The position numbers and the translations under genes were made by a program. A stretch of DNA of 64,000 bases from Roseovarius sp. (GTDB lineage: Bacteria; Pseudomonadota; Alphaproteobacteria; Rhodobacterales; Rhodobacteraceae), in NCBI RefSeq assembly GCF_027019125.1, contig NZ_JALUXE010000024.1:98590-162589 (forward strand), in the 5' to 3' direction. The notes under the pieces were generated by a model. That model saw nothing but the letters and a program-made list of their open reading frames with translations, was not told the DNA's origin and did not search any database. This document shows, in pieces, positions 49,158 to 58,304 of this stretch (position 1 is its first letter; each line of letters starts with the position of its first letter).

Positions 49158-49654
49158 TGCAAACCTGCCGAAAACGCAACCGCGCCTTTTTGGACCGCCC
49201 GCAGCGTGCAGCCCAGTATCGCCAAGAGGATAAACACCGACCCGACCGGCAGCGCCGCATAGACCCATGCGATCGAGATTTCCAGCGCCGCCAGCTTTTG
49301 CGACATGACCCGTTCGGTCATCGCCCAACCCTGCCAGAAGAGGATGCAGAAAAACACTGCCGACAGCCCCATCGACACAAGGTAAAGCGCAAAGCCAAGG
49401 CGCGGCGGCAAGATCTTTTGCACCACCTCAACCGCGATCATCGCCCCTTCGCGAAATGCCGGGGCCACGGCCAGAAACACGCACCAGATCATCGCCGAGC
49501 GGGTGATCACCTCGGACCATGTCGAGGGATGCCCAAAGACGAAACGCGTCGTCACCTGATAGAGCGCCAGACCCACCGCGATCAGCAAAAAGCCGATTGC
49601 CAGCCTCAGGGCCAGTTGCGTGGCCATGGCTTCGAGTTTCAGAAAGACTGTCAT
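49154..49654 (-). CDS. TRAP transporter small permease (DctQ type)
   Basis: Four TM segments; position between the other TRAP components. Confidence 0.85.
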   Translation of the reverse strand: MTVFLKLEAMATQLALRLAIGFLLIAVGLALYQVTTRFVFGHPSTWSEVITRSAMIWCVFLAVAPAFREGAMIAVEVVQKILPPRLGFALYLVSMGLSAVFFCILFWQGWAMTERVMSQKLAALEISIAWVYAALPVGSVFILLAILGCTLRAVQKGAVAFSAGLQ

Positions 49655-49671
49655 GCGCGCCCTGCCTTTAG

Positions 49672-49696
49672 CCCCGGCGCACCCTGTGCGCCGGGG
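49672..49696 (-). terminator. Strong intra-operon hairpin between TRAP binding-protein and permease genes
   Basis: CCCCGGCGCA-CCCTG-TGCGCCGGGG, perfect 10-bp GC stem. Confidence 0.7.
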
Positions 49697-49714
49697 TCCG
49701 GTTCCTGCCTTGGA

Positions 49715-50683
49715 TCACTCGACGGCCTTGATCCGTTCGATCATATCGCCGCCGTATTGATCGGTGTAGACGGAATAAGACGCCTCTTCGGCCAATGCCG
49801 CAAACGGGGCCTTGTCGATGTCGGTGATCACCTCCATGCCGTTTTCGCGCAAGAGGGCAACACCCGCCTCTTCCAGTCGGTTGACCTCTGCACGCGTTGC
49901 CGCAGCACTGGCCTTGGCCGCCTCGGCAAACCAGCCGCGCTGCTCGTCGGTCAGACTATCGAGCAGGACCGGCGAGGCCAGAACCGCAGCCGGTGAATAG
50001 ACGTGCCCGGTGAGCGAGACATATTTCTGGACCTCCCAGAATTTCGACGCTGTGATCACCGTGACCGGGTTTTCCTGCCCATCCACGACACCCTGTTGCA
50101 GCGCCGAGAAAAGCTCGGGGAAGGCCATCGGCGTGGGGGCCGCTCCCATGCCCTCGAATGCGGCCATATGCACCTTGTTTTCCATGGTCCGCAGCTTGAG
50201 TCCCGCCAGATCTTCGGGCGTGCGCACGGCGCGCTGCGAATTGGTCACATGGCGAAACCCGTTTTCGGACCAAGCGAGAGCCACGAGATTGTTCTTGCTG
50301 ATCTCGTCGAGCAATTCCTGTCCGATCTCGCCATCCAGCACCTTGCGGGCGTGGTCATAGTCCCGGAAGAGGAACGGCAGATCGAGCGCATAGACCTGCG
50401 GCACGAAATTGCCCAAGGGTCCCGTCGAGGTGATGACCACGTCGAGCGATCCGATCTGCAGCCCCTCGATCATGTCCCGCTCGCCGCCCAACTGCCCGGC
50501 CGGGGCCTGCTCTCCGGTAAAGGTGCCACCGGACAATTCAGTCAGCGTGTCGATAAAGGCCTGCGCCCCCACCCCGTAATGCGACGTGGGCGACAGCGCA
50601 TGCCCCACCACGATATTCTGTTGCGCTTCGGCTGCGGTGGCCAAACCCAGCGCGGCAAGCGCACCCAATGCAAAATATTTCAT
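49715..50683 (-). CDS. TRAP transporter substrate-binding protein (DctP type)
   Basis: Signal peptide MKYFALGALAALGLATAAEAQ; LKLRTMENKVHMAAFEGMGAAPTPMAFPELFSALQQGVVDGQENP. Confidence 0.93.
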   Translation of the reverse strand: MKYFALGALAALGLATAAEAQQNIVVGHALSPTSHYGVGAQAFIDTLTELSGGTFTGEQAPAGQLGGERDMIEGLQIGSLDVVITSTGPLGNFVPQVYALDLPFLFRDYDHARKVLDGEIGQELLDEISKNNLVALAWSENGFRHVTNSQRAVRTPEDLAGLKLRTMENKVHMAAFEGMGAAPTPMAFPELFSALQQGVVDGQENPVTVITASKFWEVQKYVSLTGHVYSPAAVLASPVLLDSLTDEQRGWFAEAAKASAAATRAEVNRLEEAGVALLRENGMEVITDIDKAPFAALAEEASYSVYTDQYGGDMIERIKAVE

Positions 50684-50739
50684 GTGATCCTCCTCCTTGT
50701 TGACTGTTAGTTCCGTCGTCCGGGGCCTCCCGCACCCCG

Positions 50740-51723
50740 TTAGCACATCGTCAAACCATCCATATATTCGCGCACGATCTCTGCAAAATCCTGATTGGGC
50801 GCAAATCCCAGCGCCTCGGCGCGCGGCGTAATGATCTGGCCCGGCCATGTGGTCACGATCCGCTCGATGGCCGCATCTGGCCGCTCTGTCACCCGCGCCG
50901 CCACCTCGGACCCCGCCACCGTTTCCAGCGTCGTCAGCATTGCGCCCACCGTCACCGAAATTCCCGGCAAGGTTACGGTGGTTTCCAGACCCAGATCGGA
51001 CTGCGCCAGACCGATGGCGGTCAGCGTATACTCGAGCGCCTTGGCAGGCGAGGCCAGATGCATCCGAAGATCGCGCCCCACCGGCAAATCCGCCGCCATC
51101 CCCGCCAGAGGCTCGCGGATGATTCCGCTGGCAAAGCCCGAGGCCGCGCGATTGGGCTTGCCCGCCCGCACCGCAATGGTCGGATAGCGCAGTGCGCGCC
51201 CCTTGATATACCCCTTGCGGCTGGCATCGCGCACCAGCAGTTCGCCCATCAGCTTTTGCGTGCCGTAGGATGACAGGGGCGCGGGCAAGGTGTCTTCGGA
51301 AATCGTGTCATTGTCGGCGCAGGAAAACACCGCGACCGACGAGGAAAAGACAAGGACCGGCGGCTTGCGCAGGCTGCGGCAAGCGTCGATCAGGGCAATG
51401 GTGGATTGCAGGTTGACCGCCATGCCCAGCGCGTAATCTTCTTCCGCCTGCCCCGACACGACACCGGCCAGATGAATCACCAGTTCCGGCGCGTCCTCGA
51501 CGATCCGCGCCAGTATCTCCGGGCGATCCAGCGGGCCCGGCACCGCATGCACCCGGCGGCAGGACTGCGCCAGATCATGCAACGGAGCCTCGGCAATATC
51601 GCTGGCAAGGATGGCCGCGATCCGCCGCTCTTGCCCATCCACGATCAGGCTGTCACGCTCCGACAGCGCGCGCACAACGCGCTGACCAATGAATCCCGCC
51701 GCTCCGGTAATCAGAATACGCAC
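50740..51723 (-). CDS. denD: NAD-dependent epimerase/dehydratase, D-erythronate dehydrogenase-like
   Basis: RILITGAAGFIGQRVV, IHLAGVVSGQAEEDY, SSYGTQKLMGELLV; GTG start proposed. Confidence 0.8.
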   Translation of the reverse strand: MRILITGAAGFIGQRVVRALSERDSLIVDGQERRIAAILASDIAEAPLHDLAQSCRRVHAVPGPLDRPEILARIVEDAPELVIHLAGVVSGQAEEDYALGMAVNLQSTIALIDACRSLRKPPVLVFSSSVAVFSCADNDTISEDTLPAPLSSYGTQKLMGELLVRDASRKGYIKGRALRYPTIAVRAGKPNRAASGFASGIIREPLAGMAADLPVGRDLRMHLASPAKALEYTLTAIGLAQSDLGLETTVTLPGISVTVGAMLTTLETVAGSEVAARVTERPDAAIERIVTTWPGQIITPRAEALGFAPNQDFAEIVREYMDGLTMC

Positions 51724-51758
51724 GCCAAATCCCCCTTGCTCCGGACTGAACCAAGTTA

Positions 51759-51772
51759 TGACAGCGCTGTCA
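51759..51772. promoter_or_regulatory. LacI-family-type operator
   Basis: Perfect 14-bp palindrome TGACAGCGCTGTCA in the denD/regulator divergent intergenic region. Confidence 0.75.
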
Positions 51773-51928
51773 ATATCGTTCTGCCCGAGGCCCCTCAAGG
51801 CAAGGTCAGGGCGTGAAAGCCCATGTTTCTGCGTTAGCGGATGTCGCGATCCCCTCATCCCTCGGCTTCGGACCCCTTCGCGTACAGATTTTCAATGACA
51901 GCGCCATCATTTTGCGCAATCTGGTACT

Positions 51929-52954
51929 ATGAACCAAAACACCTCCGATCCCCCTTCTCGTCGTCCGACCCTCTCGCAGGTCGCCAAGGCCGCAGGTGTC
52001 AGCGAGATCACCGCCAGCCGTGCGCTGCGCGGTGGCAGCGCCGTCGCCAAGACCACCCGCCAAAAGGTCGAGCGTGCCGCGCAGGCCCTCAACTACGTGC
52101 CGAACCGTCTTGCCGGAACGCTCGCCGGCGGGGCCTCGCGTCAGGTGGCGGTGATCCTGCCCTCGCTCTCCAATATCGTCTTTGCCGATGTGCTCAAGGG
52201 GCTGGAAAACCGGCTCGAGGATGATGGCTATCATCCGATCCTCGGTATTTCGCATTATGACGCCACTCGCGAAGAACACCTCCTGCACGATCTTCTGTCG
52301 TGGCGGCCTGCGGGCCTCGTGCTGGCCCCGACGTCTGGCAGTGCGGCCACGCGCGCATTGTTGCAGGCTGCCGAACTGCCGGTGGTCGAGGTGATGGACA
52401 CCGATCCCGACGCCGCCGACATGGCCGTCGGCTTTTCGCACCGCGCCGCGGGCCGCGCCATGGCGCATTATCTCATCGGGCGCGGCTATCGCCGGATGGC
52501 CTATATTGGCCATGACATCGCCACCGATTTCCGCGCCCTTGCGCGACTCGACGGTTTCAAGGACGGGTTGACCGACGCAGGCCTTTCCCTGTCCGACACG
52601 CTGATTCTGGATGGCCCCTCCTCGGTTCCGTTGGGGCGGGAAGGGTTGGCACGGCTGCTGGACCGCACCACGCAATGGCCCGAGGCGGTTTTCTTTTCCA
52701 ATGACGATATGGCCGTGGGCGGGGTCTTCCATTGCCAGACCGCCGGTCTCTCGCTGCCCCATGACATCGCCCTTGCGGGGTTCAACGGGCTAAGCATCGG
52801 GCAGGCGCTGCCCACACCGCTGACCACCATCGCCTCGAACCGGGAACGCATCGGCTTTGTCGCCGCTGACCTTATCCTGCGCCGTCTCAAGGGGGAACGC
52901 CCGCCCCGTATCACGCAGATCGACTTTCGTCTTGTCCCCGGCTCCACGGCCTGA
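51929..52954 (+). CDS. LacI-family transcriptional regulator
   Basis: PTLSQVAKAAGVSEITASRALRGGSAVAKTTRQKV HTH; periplasmic-binding-like effector domain. Confidence 0.95.
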   Translation: MNQNTSDPPSRRPTLSQVAKAAGVSEITASRALRGGSAVAKTTRQKVERAAQALNYVPNRLAGTLAGGASRQVAVILPSLSNIVFADVLKGLENRLEDDGYHPILGISHYDATREEHLLHDLLSWRPAGLVLAPTSGSAATRALLQAAELPVVEVMDTDPDAADMAVGFSHRAAGRAMAHYLIGRGYRRMAYIGHDIATDFRALARLDGFKDGLTDAGLSLSDTLILDGPSSVPLGREGLARLLDRTTQWPEAVFFSNDDMAVGGVFHCQTAGLSLPHDIALAGFNGLSIGQALPTPLTTIASNRERIGFVAADLILRRLKGERPPRITQIDFRLVPGSTA

Positions 52955-53018
52955 GGCTGGCAATCGCGCAGGCGCGCCCCATCTTGCCCCTCACCAACAC
53001 GCAGCAGAGGCAGGCGGC

Positions 53019-54341
53019 ATGAGCGATCCGACAGACCAGACCAGAACCGCCCCCGTGCCCGGCCACCGCCTTGGCCGCATGCTGCGCTTGGGCGGGATGA
53101 CCACGGGCATCATGGGCGACATGGTCGCCGGTGGCCTGCGCCAGATGGCCCAAGGCCAGCGTCCGCACCTGCCCGGTCTGCTGCTGACCCCCGCCACCGC
53201 GCGGCGCGTAACCCGTGATCTGGGCCAGATGCGCGGGGCGGCGATGAAACTTGGGCAGATGCTGTCGATGGATACGGGCCTTGTCCTGCCGCCCGAGATG
53301 ACCGCGATCATGGCCGCCCTGCGCGCCGAAGCGCCGCATATGCCGCCCAAGCAATTGCAATCGGTGCTCAATGCCGCCTGGGGCAGCGGATGGTATGGGC
53401 GCTTCAAACGCTTTGATCTGCGCCCCTTCGCCGCCGCCTCGATCGGGCAGGTGCACCGCGCGCAAACGCATGACGGCCGCGATCTGGCGATCAAGGTGCA
53501 ATACCCCGGCGTGCGCGCCAGCATCGACAGCGACATCGACAATCTGGCGACCCTCCTGCGCGTGCCGGGCCTCATCCCACGCGACACGGACCTCGGCCCG
53601 ATACTGCGCGAGGCCAAGGCGCAACTGCATCAAGAGGCGGATTATATCGCCGAGGCGCGCCACCTGAGCGCCTTTCGCCGCCTGCTCACCGGGTCAGAGG
53701 CGTTTCGCCTGCCCGCGTTGCATTCCGATCTCAGCACGCCCGAGGTGCTGGCCATGACCTATATCGACAGCCAGCCGATCGACACACTGACCGACGCGCC
53801 CCAAGACCTGCGCGATCATGTGGCGCAGAAACTGATCGACCTGACCTTGCAGGAACTCTTCGCGTTTGGCCTGATGCAGACCGATCCCAACCTGGCCAAC
53901 TACCGCTTTGATCCTGCGACAGGACAAATCGTGCTCTTGGATTTCGGGGCGGCGATGGAGATTGACCCGTCCCTCACCTCTGATTTTCGCAACCTGCTGA
54001 ACGCAGCTCTTGATCAGGACGGCGCACGCACGCGCGCTGCCATGCTACGCATCGGCTATTTCAGCCCGGCCACCGCGCCCCGCCATCAGGACCTCATCAT
54101 GGATATGTTCGAAACGGCCATGGCGCCCCTGCGCCAGAGCACGCCCTATGATTTCGGCACCTCCGATATGGTCAAGACCCTGCGCGACATGGGGCTTGCC
54201 ATGGGCTCCGAGCGGGAGCTGACCCATGTTCCGCCTCCCGCCACGCTGTTTCTGCACCGCAAGATCGGTGGAATTTACCTTTTGGCCAGCAAGTTGCGGG
54301 CGCGCGTTGCCCTGCGCCCGCTCTTGGAACGCTATCGCTGA
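53019..54341 (+). CDS. ABC1/UbiB-family protein kinase-like
   Basis: RGAAMKLGQMLSMD, AAASIGQVHRA, AIKVQYPG, LDFGAAMEI. Confidence 0.92.
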   Translation: MSDPTDQTRTAPVPGHRLGRMLRLGGMTTGIMGDMVAGGLRQMAQGQRPHLPGLLLTPATARRVTRDLGQMRGAAMKLGQMLSMDTGLVLPPEMTAIMAALRAEAPHMPPKQLQSVLNAAWGSGWYGRFKRFDLRPFAAASIGQVHRAQTHDGRDLAIKVQYPGVRASIDSDIDNLATLLRVPGLIPRDTDLGPILREAKAQLHQEADYIAEARHLSAFRRLLTGSEAFRLPALHSDLSTPEVLAMTYIDSQPIDTLTDAPQDLRDHVAQKLIDLTLQELFAFGLMQTDPNLANYRFDPATGQIVLLDFGAAMEIDPSLTSDFRNLLNAALDQDGARTRAAMLRIGYFSPATAPRHQDLIMDMFETAMAPLRQSTPYDFGTSDMVKTLRDMGLAMGSERELTHVPPPATLFLHRKIGGIYLLASKLRARVALRPLLERYR

Positions 54342-54348
54342 CCGGGCT

Positions 54349-55944
54349 CTACTCCGCCGCCGGTAGCAGCAGGGCTGCGCCCGGCTCGGGACAGCGGCCG
54401 TGCAGGTCGAGCAACCCGTGGCCATAAACCTCGTCCGGTCCCGGCGCACCCAGATCGGCCGCACTCTGGGTGAGGGCATCGCGAATCTGCGCCGGAGTCA
54501 TTTCGGGATTGGCCTGTCGCCAGAGCGCCGCCGCCGCCGTGACATAGGGCGCAGCAAAGGACGTTCCGGTTTTCCACCTTGCCCCCTCGACCGAGGCCGC
54601 GGTCCAGACCTCGACCCCCGGCGCGGCCAGATCAACATGCGGGCCACGCCCAGCCCGGCGATAGATCCCCCCGGAGCGATCCACCGCCGTCACGGCGATC
54701 ACGCTGTCATAGGCGGCAGGATAGGCGGGCGGCGCGTTTGGCCCGCCATTGCCCGCCGCAGCCACCACAACGGCTGTCTCGGCCGCCTCGATAGCCGCCA
54801 GCGTATCCTCAAGCACCGTGTTTGGCGGCCCTGAAAGGCTCAGGTTGATCACCGTCGCCCCGGCACCGATCAACTGATCCAGGCCCTGCACGAGCGTATA
54901 GACATCGGCGCGCTCATCACCCGACGCCTTGTGAAACGCATCCACCGCCACCAGCGGCACCCCCGGCAAAAGCCCCGGCGTACGTGATCCTGCATCGCCC
55001 ACCAAGATGGCAGCCACTGCCGTGCCGTGAATGGCACCCGACGCGCTGTAATCCTCGGGGGCCACGCGCGTCAGCGCCACCTGCGCGGCGGCAAGAGCGG
55101 CGTGGGTCGTATTTATCCCGGTGTCGATCATACCGATTGTGACCGGTGCGCCGCAGGTTTGTGCCCCGATGTGTTCCGGCCAGTGGATCAGCGCCCGTGC
55201 CGCGCAATGCAGCCCGTCGCACGGGGCAAGCGGGGCCGCATCCTCCGTGGCCTGCGGCAAATCCGCGGCCTCGGCGCGGTAATAATGGTTGAAATCCGCT
55301 GTCTCGCCGGTGGGCAAGGCCTGCACCGCTGCGCGCGCTTCGGCCAGCGTGGTGCCCCGCGGCACGGACAGGCGCTGTATGTTGACCCCAAGGGTTGCCA
55401 GATCAATCCGGTCGATCACGCCATAGCCCTGCGCCACCAATGCGGCCGCATCCGCCTCGTTCAAACCGCGCGCAATGATCTCGCGCGGGGCCTCAGTCGG
55501 TCGCGGAGCAGGACGTGGGGCGGGGGTGCGGGCGCGGGCCGCACGGGGGGCAGGCTCAGGCGAAGGGCGACCGAAGATCGTGCGCAGGCTGCGACGAAAT
55601 TCGCGACCTTTGGCCTCGCCGCCTCCAACACCCCCAGCCTCGCTGCTGTCTTGGTCGCTGCTACTGCTACTGCTACTGCCGTCGCTGCTACTGCTGCTGC
55701 CTCCATCGTCACCGGCCCCGTCGCTATCGCTTCCGCTATCGCTTCCGCCATCGCTTCCGCCATCGCTTCCGCCATCACCGCCATCACCGCCGCCGCCGTC
55801 GCCGCCGCGCGCCCAGGCCATGCTCGCTGGGTTTATCCCCTCGGGCCATGGTCCAAGCGGCACGATCCCAAGGATCAGAACCCACACCAGTATCGCTCGT
55901 AACACGCGCACGGAAATTCTCCTTTTGTCGCCCTGCATCAACAT
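54349..55944 (-). CDS. Subtilisin-like (S8) serine protease with Gly/Ser/Asp-rich N-terminal region
   Basis: Catalytic motifs IGMIDTGIN, GAIHGTAVAAI, GTSFAAPYVTAAAA; signal peptide. Confidence 0.93.
   Translation of the reverse strand: MLMQGDKRRISVRVLRAILVWVLILGIVPLGPWPEGINPASMAWARGGDGGGGDGGDGGSDGGSDGGSDSGSDSDGAGDDGGSSSSSDGSSSSSSSDQDSSEAGGVGGGEAKGREFRRSLRTIFGRPSPEPAPRAARARTPAPRPAPRPTEAPREIIARGLNEADAAALVAQGYGVIDRIDLATLGVNIQRLSVPRGTTLAEARAAVQALPTGETADFNHYYRAEAADLPQATEDAAPLAPCDGLHCAARALIHWPEHIGAQTCGAPVTIGMIDTGINTTHAALAAAQVALTRVAPEDYSASGAIHGTAVAAILVGDAGSRTPGLLPGVPLVAVDAFHKASGDERADVYTLVQGLDQLIGAGATVINLSLSGPPNTVLEDTLAAIEAAETAVVVAAAGNGGPNAPPAYPAAYDSVIAVTAVDRSGGIYRRAGRGPHVDLAAPGVEVWTAASVEGARWKTGTSFAAPYVTAAAALWRQANPEMTPAQIRDALTQSAADLGAPGPDEVYGHGLLDLHGRCPEPGAALLLPAAE
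55655..55805. repeat. Low-complexity tandem repeats inside the protease ORF
   Basis: Repeated CTGCTA triplet-pair units and 12-bp TCGCTTCCGCCA units encoding SSSSS and GGSD. Confidence 0.85.
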
Positions 55945-56011
55945 GCCATGCTACAGGAAACGCTGTAACCCCGGTTTTATTCCCGTAGATTGTTTCAAGG
56001 GCCTTTCACCG

Positions 56012-56518
56012 ATGTCTGACCAGTTTACCGAGGATGTCGTGGCCCTGCTGCCCACGCTCAAGCGATTTGCCCTCTCTCTGTGCCGTCAGGGCGATCTTGC
56101 CGAAGACCTCGTGCAGATCACCGCCGAACGGGCATTTCGCGCCCGCGACCGGTTTGACCCCGCAACCCAATTGCAATCCTGGCTCTTTCGCATCCTGCGC
56201 AATGCCTGGATCGACACGCTGCGCCGCGATGCCACCCGCGGCGAGGTGGTGGACATCCACGAAAGCCCGCAACCTGACCCCATCGACAGCGCCGCCCAAA
56301 CCGATGATCGCCTGACCCTCAACGCGGTGCGCAACGCCATGAACCATTTGCCCGAGGATCAGCGGATGGTTCTGCATCTGGTCTGCATCGAAGGGCTCAG
56401 CTATGCCGAAACCGCCACCACGCTCGACATTCCCCAAGGCACCGTGATGAGCCGCCTCAGCCGCGCCCGTCTCGCGCTTGCAAACTCCGTGGGAATAGAT
56501 CGCGTCTCCAGCCGTTAA
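56012..56518 (+). CDS. ECF-type RNA polymerase sigma factor
   Basis: GDLAEDLVQITAERAFRA, LQSWLFRILRNAWIDTLRR, SYAETATTLDIPQGTVMSRLSRAR. Confidence 0.92.
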   Translation: MSDQFTEDVVALLPTLKRFALSLCRQGDLAEDLVQITAERAFRARDRFDPATQLQSWLFRILRNAWIDTLRRDATRGEVVDIHESPQPDPIDSAAQTDDRLTLNAVRNAMNHLPEDQRMVLHLVCIEGLSYAETATTLDIPQGTVMSRLSRARLALANSVGIDRVSSR

Positions 56519-56545
56519 CCCCATGTCAGGGGAAGGATCGAACAG

Positions 56546-57280
56546 ATGCACATTGACGACGACAGATTGATGGCCCTCGCCGATGGCGAGATCACCGGAC
56601 CCCAGGCCGAGGCGCTGCATGCGCGCATTGCCGCCGATGTGGATTTGGCCGAACGCTACGCCCTCTTTGTCGAGACTGCGGATCTGGCGCGGCAGGCCAT
56701 GCAGGATCTGCCAGAGGCGCAGGTGTCCGACGCGCTGGTTGCGCGCATCCGCGCGATGGGCGAGGCCAGCGCGCCGCCAGAGATGACCAATGTCGTGCCC
56801 CTTCGCGCCGCCCCGGCCCCCGCCGCGGCACCCCGTTGGCAGCCGATGGCGCTTGCCGCCAGCCTTGCACTTGCCGTCGGTCTGGGTGCGGGGCTGATGC
56901 TGTCGGGCGGGTCCGATGCCCCGCTTGGCGCGCCCTTCAACACGGCCATGACAGAACAATTGGACAGCTTGCCGTCGGGCACGGCGGCGGAATTGCCGGA
57001 TGGCACCGCCCTGACGGTCGTGGCGTCCTTCACCGATGCCGCCGGTCAGTTCTGTCGGGAATACGAGGCGGCAACGCCCGCAGGCGGCAATTATGTCGCT
57101 GTTGCCTGTCGCGCGGAGGGCGATTGGCAGTTGCAGTTCGCCATGGCGCAAGCCGGTGAGACCGGGGCAGAGGCCGGATACGCGCCCGCCTCATCCCTCG
57201 AAATGCTGGATGCCTTCTACACCACCACGGGCGCAGGCCAGCCGATGACATCCGAGGAGGAGCGCGCCTTGCTGAAATAG
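56546..57280 (+). CDS. Anti-sigma factor (single TM)
   Basis: N-terminal DDRLMALADGEI; one TM WQPMALAASLALAVGLGAGLML; directly downstream of the ECF sigma gene. Confidence 0.82.
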   Translation: MHIDDDRLMALADGEITGPQAEALHARIAADVDLAERYALFVETADLARQAMQDLPEAQVSDALVARIRAMGEASAPPEMTNVVPLRAAPAPAAAPRWQPMALAASLALAVGLGAGLMLSGGSDAPLGAPFNTAMTEQLDSLPSGTAAELPDGTALTVVASFTDAAGQFCREYEAATPAGGNYVAVACRAEGDWQLQFAMAQAGETGAEAGYAPASSLEMLDAFYTTTGAGQPMTSEEERALLK

Positions 57281-57303
57281 CACGCCGCGTCGGGGGCAGG
57301 TCC

Positions 57304-58191
57304 CTACCCCGGAATCACAAACCGACGATCGGGATGGTCCAGCCAATCCGCCGACCGTGCCCTGAGCGCCCCCACCAAGGGCGCGAACCAGTCCCAATTG
57401 GCCGCAGCACTGTCATTCACCACCAGCATCTTCTTGCGGCTATAGATCGGTGCCTCGTGCAACTCAAAAAGCCGCCCCTCCGCCACCAATGGTGCCGCCA
57501 GGGCGCGCGGCAAATACGCCGATCCTCCCCTCTCCAGCAGGAATTGCAGCGCCCAAAAGGAACTGTCGAAACTCACCCGCGCGATACCTGCATCGTGGTA
57601 GGTCTCACCATGGGCGCGGCGATACTCCTCGCCGTGATCCACGAAAATATACTTGGGATCGGCCCGGATCGAGGTCACTTCGCGGTCGGAATAAAGCACC
57701 AGTTCTTCCGGCGGCAACGCATAGACCGTCTGATTGCCCCGCGCCGAGGCCCCATAGGTCAGGATCACATCCACCAGCCCCGCCGCCAACCATTCCTCCA
57801 ACTCGCGCCCGCCGCCCTGTTGCACCGACACGGCCATATCGGGATGGCCCTGAACCACCCCATCGAAGAATGCCCGCCCCGGCCCGTGCCACAACTCGCG
57901 ATCACAGCCGAATGTGCAGACCGAACTGAGGCCCGCCGGCAACCCCGTCTCATAGCGCGCCTGCCGCCACAGCCCGGTCATGATCCGCGCATAGCGCAAC
58001 AGCTTGGTGCCCGCCGGCGTCAGGGTCGTGCCCGATTTCTGCCGATTGAGAAGCTGCTGACCCAACTCATCCTCCAGCGACTTGAGGCGCGCCGTGACCG
58101 TCGATTGCGTCACGTTCAACTTTTGCGAGGCGCGCACCAGATTGCCGGTGTCGACGATGGCAAGAAAGGTCTGCAAGGCGGTGATGTTCAT
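57304..58191 (-). CDS. LysR-family transcriptional regulator
   Basis: MNITALQTFLAIVDTGNLVRASQKLNVTQSTVTARLKSLEDELG. Confidence 0.93.
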   Translation of the reverse strand: MNITALQTFLAIVDTGNLVRASQKLNVTQSTVTARLKSLEDELGQQLLNRQKSGTTLTPAGTKLLRYARIMTGLWRQARYETGLPAGLSSVCTFGCDRELWHGPGRAFFDGVVQGHPDMAVSVQQGGGRELEEWLAAGLVDVILTYGASARGNQTVYALPPEELVLYSDREVTSIRADPKYIFVDHGEEYRRAHGETYHDAGIARVSFDSSFWALQFLLERGGSAYLPRALAAPLVAEGRLFELHEAPIYSRKKMLVVNDSAAANWDWFAPLVGALRARSADWLDHPDRRFVIPG

Positions 58192-58222
58192 CCAGGATTC
58201 TCAATTCGAATTTTCCGCATGT

Positions 58223-58258
58223 TTGCAGCAAAACAATTCGTTTTCAAGAATGCTGCAA
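58223..58258. promoter_or_regulatory. Candidate LysR operator (inverted repeat)
   Basis: TTGCAGCA-N20-TGCTGCAA, perfect 8-bp arms in the divergent intergenic region. Confidence 0.5.
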
Positions 58259-58304
58259 CTATGCCAATTTCCCCCGACCCGCCTCAGATAACCAAGGACA
58301 GCCC

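Noticed and set aside
55956-55987. Possible ECF promoter GGAAAC ... CGTA upstream of the ECF sigma gene
   Set aside because: Spacer is about 22 nt, longer than the usual ECF spacing, so the match was not considered supported.
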